A stretch of DNA of 64,000 nucleotides from an uncultured Alphaproteobacteria bacterium (GCA_913041535.1 CAJWJK010000006.1:41417-105416); one strand, 5' to 3'. Shown: positions 1-10,097, counted from the stretch's first letter. Numbers and translations are program-made. Notes: a model not told the origin generated them from the sequence alone.

Positions 1-90
1 AAAGAACTTGATGCCGCAGCATTAGCTGTTGCATCGTCTCCACCACAGGTAATTCGTATATTGAAGTACGTTATCGAAGGACGTTTATGA
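1..90 (+). CDS. C-terminal end of an unidentified protein (partial)
   Basis: An open frame runs from base 1 to a TGA at 88-90 and encodes 29 residues ending IRILKYVIEGRL. It enters from outside the window, so only the tail is visible, and I do not recognise the family. It is on the same strand as der, 81 bases upstream of the der start. It could also be a chance open frame, but the composition is normal for the region. Confidence 0.45.
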   Translation, partial: KELDAAALAVASSPPQVIRILKYVIEGRL

Positions 91-171
91 CATATTTTGT
101 TGACGTGTTTCCTATGATGGTTAGGAAGGCCCCTCTAGCCATTATACTTTAAATCATTGGTTGATTTTCAA

Positions 172-1506
172 GTGTTATTTACTGCAGTAATTATTGGGCG
201 GCCCAACGTTGGTAAATCAACTTTGTTCAATCGCTTAATAGGCGGTCGTGGTGCGCTCGTCGATAATACCCCGGGTTTAACTCGTGATTGGCAGGAAGGT
301 ATAGGTGCGATTGGTGACATTGAACTTAGAGTAGTTGACACGGCTGGTCTCGAAGATTCTGTCCGAGGCTCTTTAGCAGATAACATACGCCGAAATACTG
401 AAAAAGTTCTTGCAACAGCAGATGTTGTTCTGTTGCTATTTGATTCCCGTGTCGGGGTCACACCGTTTGATCATCATTGTTCTAAATGGGTTAAGCAAAG
501 CGGCAAGCCAGTAATTCTCGTCGCGAATAAATGCGAAAGTAGCGTAGCGGAGGCAGGGATCCTCGATTCGTATAGTCTCGGGTTGGGGGAACCGGTTCCT
601 ATCTCGGCTGAACACGGCGAAGGTCTTGCTCAACTATACTCCGCCCTCACCAACTTAGCTCATAAATTTGAAAATTCTCCACCTAATTATCGGGCGAATC
701 CTTTATCTATCGCGATTTTGGGTCGTCCGAATGCTGGAAAGTCGACTCTTGCCAATAGATTGATTGGTGAAGAGCGGCTGCTAACTAGCCCCGAGCCAGG
801 CACGACGCGAGATTCCATAGCAGTAGACTGGATGTACGGAGACCGAAAAATTCGACTCGTAGATACGGCTGGGCTGCGCCGTCGATCACGTGTAGTAAAT
901 CGACTAGAGAGACTAGCGGTTGCGGATGCTCTGCGGTCTATTCGCTTAGCGGAACTGGTTATATTGGTTCTGGATGGGACCCGCTCATTTGAACGGCAAG
1001 ATCAAACTATTGCCCGAAAAATTGCTAAGGAAGGACGTGCATTGGTAATAACCTTAAACAAGTGTGATGTGATTAAGGAAATAGAGAGTTTAAAAAATCA
1101 GATTCAACTACATCTTGGTAGAAGCTTACCGCAAATTCGAGGAGTTCCACTCGTACCAATATCAGCACGCAGAGGTAAGGGAATACATGAGTTAATGGAA
1201 ACTGTCGTTAATACTCACAATCTGTGGAGCAAACGTATTTCCACAGGCCCCCTTAATCGATGGCTTGATGACATTGTTTCGGCTCATCCTCCTCCAGCTA
1301 TAGCAGGGCGTAGGCCTCAGCTTAGATACATCACCCAAACTGAAGCGTGCCCTCCAACATTTAAACTGTTTGCGGGTCGTGCCGATGGTATTCCTGATTC
1401 GTATGTTCGCTACCTTACCAATGCTCTCCGTGATGGTTTTGAACTAGAAGGCATTCCGATAAGGATTTCGTTACAAACTAGCCGTAACCCTTATGCTAAG
1501 AAGTGA
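172..1506 (+). CDS. der: Ribosome-associated GTPase Der (EngA)
   Basis: Der is a tandem-GTPase factor needed for 50S ribosome assembly. Both G domains are visible: P-loops GRPNVGKST near residue 9 and GRPNAGKST near 185, each followed by a DTAG switch II, with NKCE and NKCD base-recognition motifs near 118 and 295. The remaining C-terminal part is the KH-like domain. The frame is open from a TTG at 157, but the GTG at 172 gives the family's usual beginning (a short lead, then the first P-loop), so I chose it; the ribosome binding site is weak for either. The length (444 residues) is normal. It converges on the SDR gene, with no clear terminator between them. Confidence 0.95.
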   Translation: MLFTAVIIGRPNVGKSTLFNRLIGGRGALVDNTPGLTRDWQEGIGAIGDIELRVVDTAGLEDSVRGSLADNIRRNTEKVLATADVVLLLFDSRVGVTPFDHHCSKWVKQSGKPVILVANKCESSVAEAGILDSYSLGLGEPVPISAEHGEGLAQLYSALTNLAHKFENSPPNYRANPLSIAILGRPNAGKSTLANRLIGEERLLTSPEPGTTRDSIAVDWMYGDRKIRLVDTAGLRRRSRVVNRLERLAVADALRSIRLAELVILVLDGTRSFERQDQTIARKIAKEGRALVITLNKCDVIKEIESLKNQIQLHLGRSLPQIRGVPLVPISARRGKGIHELMETVVNTHNLWSKRISTGPLNRWLDDIVSAHPPPAIAGRRPQLRYITQTEACPPTFKLFAGRADGIPDSYVRYLTNALRDGFELEGIPIRISLQTSRNPYAKK

Positions 1507-1601
1507 GCTGGTTAAAGCGCGTAAAGTAGCTTTTCTATTGTAAAGTTCTTTCGGCTATGCAAAACGTTTACTGATAATCGCTTAGAGCTATTCAACAATC
1601 C

Positions 1602-2333
1602 TTAGGAAAGTGGTGTTTTGTGTTTTTCATCTATAGTTACAATTTCTCCAGTTCGCTCAAGCTCGATAGCTGCAAGCTCTACGAACGTTTGAGCTATTGC
1701 ATCGGGATGGGGTAAGTCGGCAGGATCTTCTCCTGGCATGGCCTCTGCACGCATTGAGGTGCGAACCACCCCAGGATCAATAATATTAACTTTCACTGAC
1801 GTATTTGACACTTCGGCCGCATAAGTTCGTGCCAACATGTTAAGAGCTGCTTTACTTACTGCATAGCTCCCCCAATATGGGGTTGGCATACGACTTACCC
1901 CTGAGGTAACAAACATTGCCCGCCCAGCGGTAGAAGCTCTCAAAAGCGCATCAAAAGCCCTTATTAATCTCCAATTAGCAGTAACATTTGTAGATAGAAC
2001 ATCTTCCCATAGCTTTGGCGAGCAATGACCAATAGGGCCAAGTTGTCCAAGCGTCCCGGCATTGCCAACCAATACATCTAAACGGCCATAACGATCGAAT
2101 ATTTCCTTGCCTAATCTATCAATACCATCGCCATCTTTAAGATCTAGAGGAACCAAGGTGGCACGTCCTCCCGCGGAGCGAATTGCGTCGTCAGTTTCTT
2201 CCAGGCCTCCAACTGTCCTTCCTACTGCAATAACGGTAGCTCCTTCTAGCCCAAAGCGCGTAGCGACGGCAGCCCCTATACCGCGTGAGGCGCCGGTAAC
2301 AAGTGCTACACGCCCTTTCATTGTTTCACTCAT
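1602..2333 (-). CDS. Short-chain dehydrogenase/reductase (FabG-like)
   Basis: A classical 243-residue SDR with the NAD(P) motif TGASRGIG at 13-20, NAG at 91-93 and the catalytic set Ser144, Tyr157, Lys161 (YAVSK). It is the last gene of the minus-strand cluster, 5 bases after purF, so it is probably co-transcribed. An SDR directly after purF is common in alphaproteobacteria, but its substrate is not known from sequence. It is unlikely to be the main ketoacyl-ACP reductase, because a true fabG lies in the fab cluster of this window. Confidence 0.85.
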   Translation of the reverse strand: MSETMKGRVALVTGASRGIGAAVATRFGLEGATVIAVGRTVGGLEETDDAIRSAGGRATLVPLDLKDGDGIDRLGKEIFDRYGRLDVLVGNAGTLGQLGPIGHCSPKLWEDVLSTNVTANWRLIRAFDALLRASTAGRAMFVTSGVSRMPTPYWGSYAVSKAALNMLARTYAAEVSNTSVKVNIIDPGVVRTSMRAEAMPGEDPADLPHPDAIAQTFVELAAIELERTGEIVTIDEKHKTPLS

Positions 2334-2338
2334 TACAT

Positions 2339-3784
2339 TTAGCGCTGCTCAGCAAGGAGTGATAACTGAGCAGGAAGATTGCCACTATCATTGTCTGCGA
2401 GTTCAATAGGATAATCTCCAGAGAAGCAAGCATCACAGTATTGTGGCTCAGTGGAAGATCTATTATGACCAGTCATGGCTCTATATAGACCATCCATGGA
2501 AATATACGCGAGTGAGTCGACACCTATGGCGCGTTTCATTTGTTCAAGATCAAGATTAGCAGCTAAAAGTTCATCTCGGTGGGGTGTGTCTACCCCATAG
2601 AAACAGGAATATTCAGTGGGTGGACTAGCTATACGCATATGCACTTGAGATGCGCCAGCGTCTCGAACCATTTCTACAATCTTTGTTGAGGTAGTGCCGC
2701 GTACGATACTATCGTCCACCAATATAACGCGCTTACCCTTAAGTTCTGACCGATTAGCACTATGCTTTAGGCGGACACCTAAGTGTCTTATCTGCTGGGA
2801 GGGTTCAATAAATGTGCGGCCTACGTAGTGATTACGAATAATACCAAGTTCAAAGGCAATCTTAGACTCGGAAGCAAATCCAATTGCTGCTGGAACACCC
2901 GAATCAGGCACCGGAACTACCACATCAGCCTCCACGGGAGCTTCACGTGCTAACTCGGCACCAATTCTCTTGCGGGCGTTATAAACCCCTATGCCATTAA
3001 TAGCACTATCAGGCCGAGCAAAGTAAATATATTCAAAGATACAGAATCTAGACTTTTCCGGAGCAAACGGATTGATACTCTTAACTCCGGAAGAGCTTAT
3101 TACTGCCATCTCTCCCGGCTCTATATCGCGCATGTAGCTAGCACCGATGATGTCTAATGCACAGGTTTCTGAGGCAAGAACATAGGCCCCATCTAGTATG
3201 CCTAGCACAAGTGGGCGCACTCCAAGAGGATCACGAACCCCGATCAATAAATCTTCAGTCATGGCTATAAGTGAATAGGCACCCACGCATTGGTAGAGCG
3301 CCTCAACCATTCTATCAATAACCGTTTTTTGTGAGCTTGTTGCCACAAGATGGATAATGACTTCAGTATCCATTGTTGTGTGAAATATACATCCTTGATT
3401 CACTAATTCCTGGCGAAGGCTATAACCGTTAGTTAAATTACCATTGTGCGCGACGGTAAAACCGCCAAATGCAAGGTCAGCGAACAATGGCTGTACATTG
3501 CGAAGAATAGTCTCTCCTGAAGTTGAGTAGCGTACGTGTCCTATTGCGGATGTGCCACGAAGGCTATCAATAACATCTTGCGACCCAAAGTTTTCGCCAA
3601 CTTGACCAAGGCCTCGATGGGCATGAAACTGTCGTCCATCGTGCGTTACAATGCCCGTTGCTTCCTGCCCGCGATGTTGAAGAGAATGTAATCCGAGAGC
3701 TGCGTGTGCTGCCGAATCATGATGTGAAAATATCCCGAATATGCCGCACTCGTCTCGAGGTTTATCCGCCTCATAACTCACCAT
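2339..3784 (-). CDS. purF: Amidophosphoribosyltransferase
   Basis: PurF catalyses the first committed step of purine synthesis, PRPP plus glutamine to phosphoribosylamine. The glutaminase nucleophile Cys in ECGIFGIF follows a short propeptide, and the PRPP loop VILVDDSIVRGTTS is intact. The cysteines of the iron-sulfur (B. subtilis-like) subtype are present: FCIFEY, SCFYGV and the C-terminal CDAC pair. The frame extends to an ATG at 3805, but the ATG at 3784 has a GAGG about 10 bases upstream and leaves a typical 12-residue propeptide, so I prefer it. It lies downstream of cvpA, as in many proteobacteria. Confidence 0.95.
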   Translation of the reverse strand: MVSYEADKPRDECGIFGIFSHHDSAAHAALGLHSLQHRGQEATGIVTHDGRQFHAHRGLGQVGENFGSQDVIDSLRGTSAIGHVRYSTSGETILRNVQPLFADLAFGGFTVAHNGNLTNGYSLRQELVNQGCIFHTTMDTEVIIHLVATSSQKTVIDRMVEALYQCVGAYSLIAMTEDLLIGVRDPLGVRPLVLGILDGAYVLASETCALDIIGASYMRDIEPGEMAVISSSGVKSINPFAPEKSRFCIFEYIYFARPDSAINGIGVYNARKRIGAELAREAPVEADVVVPVPDSGVPAAIGFASESKIAFELGIIRNHYVGRTFIEPSQQIRHLGVRLKHSANRSELKGKRVILVDDSIVRGTTSTKIVEMVRDAGASQVHMRIASPPTEYSCFYGVDTPHRDELLAANLDLEQMKRAIGVDSLAYISMDGLYRAMTGHNRSSTEPQYCDACFSGDYPIELADNDSGNLPAQLSLLAEQR

Positions 3785-3820
3785 TCGATGTGAACCTCGA
3801 TTCATAACTTGGCCGAATGC

Positions 3821-4510
3821 TCATTCATCGCGACTGTTTCTGATGATAAACTCGAGGGCTTTCCGCTCCGTGCCTTTATACCCGAGCTTATCCTTTATGT
3901 CAGGTTGTTCGGAACCAATTCCAATTGACTCGTCAGGCATATTTTCCGACATTTCCTGATTTAGTACATTCTTGGTTTTCGTGCTCAGATCATCAACAAG
4001 TCCTGCGCCTTGATTGCGAACCGACTGCGGTAAGAGCCGTCGAATGATGGTCGATCCATGATCTGCATAAGGTATAAACTTTGCATTGCGCCACCAATCG
4101 GGTTGTTCTTCTCTTGGTACTGCCCAGTCAGTAAACATAAATATCGCAACTACTACCACGGCACCTCTTCCTATGCCAAAAAGAAACCCGAGAGATCGAT
4201 CAAGGGCATTGATGCTGCTTCCACGAACTCGTCGGCCAACAGCATGACTGACAAATGATAACACCACCAAAGAGATTACAAATATTCCAATTCCTGTAAG
4301 AACATCCGCTAAAGCGGACATTTCAATATAGTTCCTCAGGATTGGTGAAAAAGGGCGAAATCCATAATAAGTAATGATGCCGGCGCCAATCCAGCCCGAA
4401 ACAGACAATACTTCTTGAACAAACCCGCGCACCAAGGCAAATAACGCCGAAATCAAAAGAATGGCGAGAATGATGAAGTCAACAGCTGTTAAAGTGACTT
4501 GATCCACCAT
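3821..4510 (-). CDS. cvpA: CvpA family membrane protein
   Basis: A 229-residue protein with four hydrophobic segments in the first 150 residues and a charged soluble tail, the plan of the CvpA (colicin V production) family. The N-terminal part, with VRGFVQEVLSVSGWIGA, is the most typical stretch. Its place between radA and purF is the standard genomic setting. The molecular role of CvpA is poorly defined; envelope homeostasis is usually suggested. It ends 36 bases before the purF start and begins 6 bases after radA. Confidence 0.88.
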   Translation of the reverse strand: MVDQVTLTAVDFIILAILLISALFALVRGFVQEVLSVSGWIGAGIITYYGFRPFSPILRNYIEMSALADVLTGIGIFVISLVVLSFVSHAVGRRVRGSSINALDRSLGFLFGIGRGAVVVVAIFMFTDWAVPREEQPDWWRNAKFIPYADHGSTIIRRLLPQSVRNQGAGLVDDLSTKTKNVLNQEMSENMPDESIGIGSEQPDIKDKLGYKGTERKALEFIIRNSRDE

Positions 4511-4516
4511 CGACTA

Positions 4517-5878
4517 CTATTCCCTAACACCAAGAGCATCTACCAGCTGTTGTAACCGGTCAATCTCGGATATTTGAAGGGAAGTTTTACTCGTTCTTCC
4601 GCCACTTGGCGTATAAACGTGCTCAAACCCAAGTTTTTTTGCCTCCTTTATCCGTGCGTCAATCTGAGCTACAGGGCGAATTTCCGCGGTTAACCCTATC
4701 TCGCCGAAAATAACCGCATTGTTAATTATAGTTTTTCCACTTAAAGAAGATATAAGAGCTGCTGCTGCAGCAAGATCTGCCGCTGGCTCGTTGATTCGCA
4801 GACCGCCCGTTACATTCAAATATACATCCTTACCATTAAACTTAACGTCGCATCTAGACTCCAGTACAGCCAAAATCATTGCAAGCCTGCCTGCATCCCA
4901 ACCAACGACAGCACGTCGAGGTGTGGAGAAAGGCGAGCTCGACACGAGAGCTTGAAATTCGACAAGTATAGGGCGGGAGCCCTCTATGCCAGCAAAAATT
5001 GCGGATCCTGCAACATTGCCATTGCGAGCTCCAATAAACGACTCTGATGGGTTCTCTGCTTCGATGAGTCCACGATTAGTCATTTCAAATATGCCAATCT
5101 CGTCAGTCGGCCCAAAACGATTCTTGACTGCCCGAAGGACACGATATTGATGTGTTCTTTCTCCTTCAAAATAGAGAACTGTATCTACCATATGTTCGAG
5201 AACTCGAGGACCAGCAATCTGTCCATCTTTAGTTACATGGCCAACCAATATAACGGCGGAGCCGAACTCTTTTGCAAACTGACTAAGTGATTGAGCACTT
5301 GATCGAACTTGCCCAACTGATCCCGCCGCAGAATCTAGATTACCTGTATACATGGTCTGTATTGAATCAATTACGAAGAGGTGAGGGGGGTTGGCTTGAA
5401 GTGTAGCGGCTATATCCCCCACACTGGTGTTTGTTGCGACCTCTAGAGCAGAATCTTTAATTCCCAATCGGGTTGCCCGTCTTTGAATTTGGTCAACAGC
5501 TTCCTCACCAGAAATATATATGCATCGGCAATTCTCTTTGTTCAGTCCCGCAAGCCCCTGCAGAAGTAGCGTTGACTTGCCAATGCCCGGGTCTCCTCCG
5601 AGAAGCAATGTTGAACCAGGAACAATACCACCACCGCAGACACGGTCGAGTTCGTTTATACCTGTTTTAAGCCTTGCTGCATCAGCACTCACGTGATCTA
5701 AACGTACTAGCTCAAACGGCTTCCCTAATTGGTAATTTGGTGCCTTTAGCAGTGGTCCCACGGGAAGCTCTTCAACAACCGCATTCCAGGCGCCACACAT
5801 GGAACAGCGCCCCGCCCATTTACTGGCAGATGCACCACACTCTTGACAGACATACCGTTCCGTAACTGCTGGAGACAC
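4517..5878 (-). CDS. radA: DNA repair protein RadA
   Basis: RadA is a RecA-related branch-migration ATPase acting in recombination. Visible in order: a C4 zinc finger (Cys11, 14, 25, 28), Walker A GDPGIGKST at 95-103, the RadA-specific KNRFG at 252-256, and a C-terminal Lon-protease-like domain. Its length of 453 residues is normal. The start is a GTG with a GGAG about 11 bases upstream. It is followed closely by cvpA. Confidence 0.95.
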   Translation of the reverse strand: MSPAVTERYVCQECGASASKWAGRCSMCGAWNAVVEELPVGPLLKAPNYQLGKPFELVRLDHVSADAARLKTGINELDRVCGGGIVPGSTLLLGGDPGIGKSTLLLQGLAGLNKENCRCIYISGEEAVDQIQRRATRLGIKDSALEVATNTSVGDIAATLQANPPHLFVIDSIQTMYTGNLDSAAGSVGQVRSSAQSLSQFAKEFGSAVILVGHVTKDGQIAGPRVLEHMVDTVLYFEGERTHQYRVLRAVKNRFGPTDEIGIFEMTNRGLIEAENPSESFIGARNGNVAGSAIFAGIEGSRPILVEFQALVSSSPFSTPRRAVVGWDAGRLAMILAVLESRCDVKFNGKDVYLNVTGGLRINEPAADLAAAAALISSLSGKTIINNAVIFGEIGLTAEIRPVAQIDARIKEAKKLGFEHVYTPSGGRTSKTSLQISEIDRLQQLVDALGVRE

Positions 5879-5911
5879 TAAACTAAATACTCCGAAAGGC
5901 TTTTTTTATGT

Positions 5912-6688
5912 TCAAGGGGCCAACACATCCATCTTTATAGGGCCATCCGCTAGCCCACGTACGAATTGATGAACATGTTCATTATCCACGGTATCAATAC
6001 TGTGAACAGGTCCTTGCCAAATAATCCTACCGTTGTGAATCATAGCTATTCGATCAGCAATCTTACGTGCGCTAGCCATGTCATGCGTTATGGATAGTGC
6101 AGTGATTCCCAATTCACGGGTACATTTAACTATGAGATCGTTGATAACATCGCCCATGATAGGATCTAGGCCAGTGGTTGGTTCGTCAAAAAAGAGGATT
6201 TCTGGATCTGTCGCGATTGCCCGTGCCAAAGCCACACGTTTTTGCATGCCTCCCGAAAGGGCTGAGGGATTAAGTTCACCTACATCAGGCCCCAACCCAA
6301 CCTGAGCAAGTTTAGTTAAGGCAATAGATTTAGCTTCTTGTTTTCGCATTTTCCGACCTTGGATCAAAGCAAATGCTACGTTTTCCCAAACTGTTAAGCT
6401 GTCAAACAATGCGGCTCCTTGAAAGAGCATGCCAAAACGCTGCAGTGTGACCTCTCTACCAATATCGGGCATATTTATTGTTTCAACACCATCCACTCGA
6501 ATACTGCCGCTTTCCGGCGTTAATAAACCCAGAATACATTTAAGAAGCACTGATTTTCCGGTACCTGACCCACCTATAACGACAACAGATTCTCCGGAAG
6601 CCATATCAAGATTTACACCGTTAAGTACACGCTTATTACCAAAGGATTTATGCACATCCCGTATCTGTATGAGTGGCGTTGTAGTCAT
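5912..6688 (-). CDS. mlaF: ABC transporter ATP-binding protein, MlaF type
   Basis: The ATPase of a phospholipid-trafficking (Mla/Mkl-like) ABC importer. Walker A GGSGTGKS lies at 39-46, the signature LSGGMQKR at 144-151 and Walker B ILFFDEP at 164-170. The M in the signature and the GLDPIMGDVI stretch are typical of MlaF. It overlaps the mlaE-like gene by 4 bases, so the two are translationally coupled. No MlaD, MlaC or MlaB gene follows; the next gene is radA. Confidence 0.88.
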   Translation of the reverse strand: MTTTPLIQIRDVHKSFGNKRVLNGVNLDMASGESVVVIGGSGTGKSVLLKCILGLLTPESGSIRVDGVETINMPDIGREVTLQRFGMLFQGAALFDSLTVWENVAFALIQGRKMRKQEAKSIALTKLAQVGLGPDVGELNPSALSGGMQKRVALARAIATDPEILFFDEPTTGLDPIMGDVINDLIVKCTRELGITALSITHDMASARKIADRIAMIHNGRIIWQGPVHSIDTVDNEHVHQFVRGLADGPIKMDVLAP

Positions 6689-7458
6689 TTTGAAAAGAAT
6701 AACTCAGTAATTATGTAATCAGATGCAAGAATAAGTATTGAGGCCGATACGACAGCATTGGTAGTTGCGCGCCCAACGCCCTGTGCGCCCCCTCGGCTGT
6801 GATAGCCGTGATAACATCCCATTAACGATACAATGAAACCAAATGCTGCGGCTTTGACCAGGCCCGAGACAACATCACTTATTTCAAGGAAGTCAAATGT
6901 ATTTTTTAGGTAAGTGCTCGAATTAAAGTCAAGCTTGGTGGTGCCAATAAGGTAACCTCCAAAAACACCAATTATATCACCTATAAATACTAGTATGGGT
7001 AGCATGGTTGCTCCAGCAATCAAGCGTGGCACAACCAAGTATTTAAAAGGATTAGTCGATAATGTCGTAAGGGCATCAATCTGTTCAGTAACACGCATCG
7101 TACCAATTTCCGCTGCCATCGCAGCACCTACTCGCCCCGCTACCATGAGTCCAGCTAGGACCGGTCCGAGCTCCCGTGTTATTCCTATAACAACAATAGT
7201 CGCAACGGCTCCTTCTGCATTAAAGCGTGAGCTGCCACTGTATATCTGGAGTGCAAGAACCATTCCGGTGAATAGCGCAGTTAGGCCTACAACAGGTAAC
7301 GAATAGTACCCGATACTAATCATCTGGCGGATTAGTAGGTCGAGGTATATGGGTGGGCGCACGCAATGTTTCATTCCCATTGCAGTAAAAATGGAAAGGC
7401 GGCCGACAGCAGCAATGAAGGCTATAAACATTCGCCCGATGGTATTTAGAAGTCTCAA
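6685..7458 (-). CDS. mlaE: MlaE family ABC transporter permease
   Basis: A 257-residue integral membrane protein with five or six hydrophobic segments and the MlaE family core (ELGPVLAGLMVAGRVGAAMAAEIGTM-like stretch around residues 95-120). With the following MlaF-type ATPase it should form the inner-membrane part of a retrograde phospholipid or sterol-like lipid transporter. It starts 7 bases after alr, in the same minus-strand run. The substrate-binding MCE protein must be encoded elsewhere. Confidence 0.88.
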   Translation of the reverse strand: MRLLNTIGRMFIAFIAAVGRLSIFTAMGMKHCVRPPIYLDLLIRQMISIGYYSLPVVGLTALFTGMVLALQIYSGSSRFNAEGAVATIVVIGITRELGPVLAGLMVAGRVGAAMAAEIGTMRVTEQIDALTTLSTNPFKYLVVPRLIAGATMLPILVFIGDIIGVFGGYLIGTTKLDFNSSTYLKNTFDFLEISDVVSGLVKAAAFGFIVSLMGCYHGYHSRGGAQGVGRATTNAVVSASILILASDYIITELFFSK

Positions 7459-7465
7459 GGAGATC

Positions 7466-8599
7466 TCACTGACGTGGAAGGTATATATGTCCGAGGCGTG
7501 GCCCCAGTCTAGTCAAAATTTCATACGGTATAGTGTTTGCTTCTTGGGCTAAACTTTCCAATGGGCGTGTTTGTCCAACGATTGTAACGGTATCGCCGAC
7601 CTTAAAACTATCCGACGGCAAACTACTAATATCTATGGAGCAGGTGTCCATTGAAACTCGGCCAATTATTGGCACAGACTTGTCCTTGATCGCTACATGG
7701 CCGTTATTGCTAAGGGAATGTGGAAGGCCGTCAGCGTAACCTATTGAAATCGTGGCAATTATCCTAGGTGATGAAAAACGATGTGTAGCACCATAGCCAA
7801 CGGTTTGCGACGAGTCAATGTTACGTATTTGCAATGCACGGGCCTTGATCGACACGGCTTCACGCATAGGATTTAGCTGTCCTGGAGTTGGATTTACTCC
7901 ATACAGTGCAATGCCGGGACGAACCATATCAAAATGGTAATGGGACCCCAAAAATACACCAGATGAATTAGCTAAACTTGCACGCGAGGCAGGAAGAAGA
8001 CTAAGAGCATTCTTAAAACGATTCTGTTGCATAGCATTGTATGGATGATGCTGTTCCTCTGCGCAGGCCAAGTGGCTCATTACTCCGCAAATATCTATGC
8101 CAGCCAGTTTCTTTGGATTCTCAGATATAATGTTAACTGATTTAGCATCAAGACCAAGTCTATTCATACCTGTATCACAATGAATCATAGCAGTTTGATT
8201 GCGTTCAGTACGTTTGGCGATAGCTGATAAATTTTCAATTTCCGCTAAATCGTTGAGTACTGGCACCAAGTTCGCCTTGTTGTAATCCTGTATAGCGTTT
8301 GGCACCAGACCATTAAGTACAGCAATTTCGGCCGCTTCAGGAATTAGGTGTCGTAATTGAGCACCCTCTTCAAATGTGGCAACGAAAAATACCCGACACC
8401 CAGCTTGCCAAAGAACAGGGGCTATCTGCTCCACACCAAGTCCATAGGCATTGGCTTTGACAACTGCAGCACATTCTGATTCACCAACTTTTGACCGTAA
8501 TGTTTCATAATTCTTAGCGATCGCACCAAGGTCGACCGTGAGAATGGCGCCCCTATCCTCGTTGTTCACCTGAACTGTTGCCTTAGTATGTAGTCTCAT
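7466..8599 (-). CDS. alr: Alanine racemase
   Basis: A PLP enzyme interconverting L- and D-alanine for peptidoglycan. The PLP lysine is Lys48 in AVVKANAYGLG and the catalytic tyrosine is Tyr269 in VGYGATHR; the C-terminal beta domain is complete. Its length of 377 residues is normal. The start codon lies inside the last codons of dnaB (17-base overlap), suggesting coupled translation. The first 18 residues form a short extension before the family core. Confidence 0.93.
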   Translation of the reverse strand: MRLHTKATVQVNNEDRGAILTVDLGAIAKNYETLRSKVGESECAAVVKANAYGLGVEQIAPVLWQAGCRVFFVATFEEGAQLRHLIPEAAEIAVLNGLVPNAIQDYNKANLVPVLNDLAEIENLSAIAKRTERNQTAMIHCDTGMNRLGLDAKSVNIISENPKKLAGIDICGVMSHLACAEEQHHPYNAMQQNRFKNALSLLPASRASLANSSGVFLGSHYHFDMVRPGIALYGVNPTPGQLNPMREAVSIKARALQIRNIDSSQTVGYGATHRFSSPRIIATISIGYADGLPHSLSNNGHVAIKDKSVPIIGRVSMDTCSIDISSLPSDSFKVGDTVTIVGQTRPLESLAQEANTIPYEILTRLGPRLGHIYLPRQ

Positions 8600-10097
8600 T
8601 AGGCAGCTGAGTGGAAGGCACGTAGTTATTGAATTTAGTAGTATCGCCAGAGAACTGAAGTTTTATTGCTCCAGTGGGTCCATGTCTTTGTTTGCCGATT
8701 ATGATTTCTGCTAACCCATGCACCTTATCCATTCGATCCTGCCATTTCAAATGCTCTTCAGTGCCCATTTCTGGTTGTCTGCCAACCAGATAGTACTCCT
8801 CTCTATAAATGAACATTACGACGTCTGCATCTTGCTCTATAGCGCCCGATTCTCTCAGATCTGAAAGTAAGGGTCGTTTATCCTCACGGCTTTCAACCGC
8901 GCGACTAAGTTGAGACAATGCAAGAACTGGGACATCGAGATCTTTTGCCAATGCCTTCAGGCCTCGGGTGATTTCGGAAATCTCTAAAACCCGACTGTCG
9001 TGTCGGCCTGCTGGCCGCATCAGCTGAAGGTAGTCAACTACAACAAGCCCAAGACCGTGGCGCCGCTTAAGACGCCGAGCGCGCGTGCGCAACGCAGCTA
9101 TTGTAAGAGCCGGTGTATCATCAATATAGAAGGGTATTTGCTCCAATTTCTGGGCGGCTGGAACTAGCTTTACAAAATCATGATCTGACATGACCCCACG
9201 GCGCATCGCGTCCGCCGCTACATTTGATGCTTCTGCCAAGATGCGTGTAGCAATCTGTTCAGCAGCCATCTCTAAGGAGAAAAAACCGACTGATGCCCCA
9301 TCCAAAACTGCCCTATTCGTCTCGCCCTCATCTCCGTCAAGCCGGTATGCCATAGCAGCGTTCAACGCAATATTAGTTGCTAAAGAGGTCTTACCCATAG
9401 ATGGACGCCCAGCTAAAATTATTAGGTCTGAACGGTGTAGCCCTCCCAGCTTCGCATCCAGATCCTTAAAGCCCGTACTAACGCCAACAGTTTGACCATC
9501 ACGTTTGTGAGCCGACTCTGCCATGTCTATTGCAGTGCTGAGCGCAACATGAAATGGCATGAAGTCCCCCTCATGTCTCCCGTGTTCCACTAGATTGAAT
9601 AGGCGTTGCTCGTTCTGTTCAATCTGTTCTACAGCTGTGTCTGTCACGGACGCATCATATGCGGTATTGACCATATCCTCGCCAACGCTGACTAATTGAC
9701 GTCTCAAAGCAAGGTCATGTATGACACGACCGTAGTCTTCAGCATTGATTACCGTAACGGTTGCACCCGCAAGGCGGGCTAAATACTGAGCACCTCCCAC
9801 TTCAGCTAGAGAATCGTCATTTTCAAAATATTGTTTAAGCGTTACTGGCGTCGCGATATGGCCACGTTCTATAAGGGTGGCCGCAGCTCCATATATCCGC
9901 CCATGAACTGGCTCAAAAAAGTGGTCTGACGTCAAAAACCCTGCCGTGCGATGATAGGCTTCGTTGTTTATTAATACAGCGCCAAGCAATGCCTGCTCTG
10001 CTTCCGTATTATGAGGTAAGTTACGATAGAGAGAAGAATCCTCTGCATCTCGATCATGTACGAGGCTCGGAGTTGTTCGGACAGTGTCAGAGGCCAT
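8583..10097 (-). CDS. dnaB: Replicative DNA helicase DnaB
   Basis: The hexameric replication-fork helicase. An N-terminal DnaB domain (about 25-130) is followed by the RecA-like core with Walker A GRPSMGKTS at 230-238, Walker B LVVVDYLQLM and the DLRESGAIEQDADVV segment. Its length of 504 residues is normal and no intein is present. It heads the dnaB-alr-mlaE-mlaF-radA run; 220 non-coding bases separate it from the cfa gene upstream. Confidence 0.96.
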   Translation of the reverse strand: MASDTVRTTPSLVHDRDAEDSSLYRNLPHNTEAEQALLGAVLINNEAYHRTAGFLTSDHFFEPVHGRIYGAAATLIERGHIATPVTLKQYFENDDSLAEVGGAQYLARLAGATVTVINAEDYGRVIHDLALRRQLVSVGEDMVNTAYDASVTDTAVEQIEQNEQRLFNLVEHGRHEGDFMPFHVALSTAIDMAESAHKRDGQTVGVSTGFKDLDAKLGGLHRSDLIILAGRPSMGKTSLATNIALNAAMAYRLDGDEGETNRAVLDGASVGFFSLEMAAEQIATRILAEASNVAADAMRRGVMSDHDFVKLVPAAQKLEQIPFYIDDTPALTIAALRTRARRLKRRHGLGLVVVDYLQLMRPAGRHDSRVLEISEITRGLKALAKDLDVPVLALSQLSRAVESREDKRPLLSDLRESGAIEQDADVVMFIYREEYYLVGRQPEMGTEEHLKWQDRMDKVHGLAEIIIGKQRHGPTGAIKLQFSGDTTKFNNYVPSTQLPNETTY

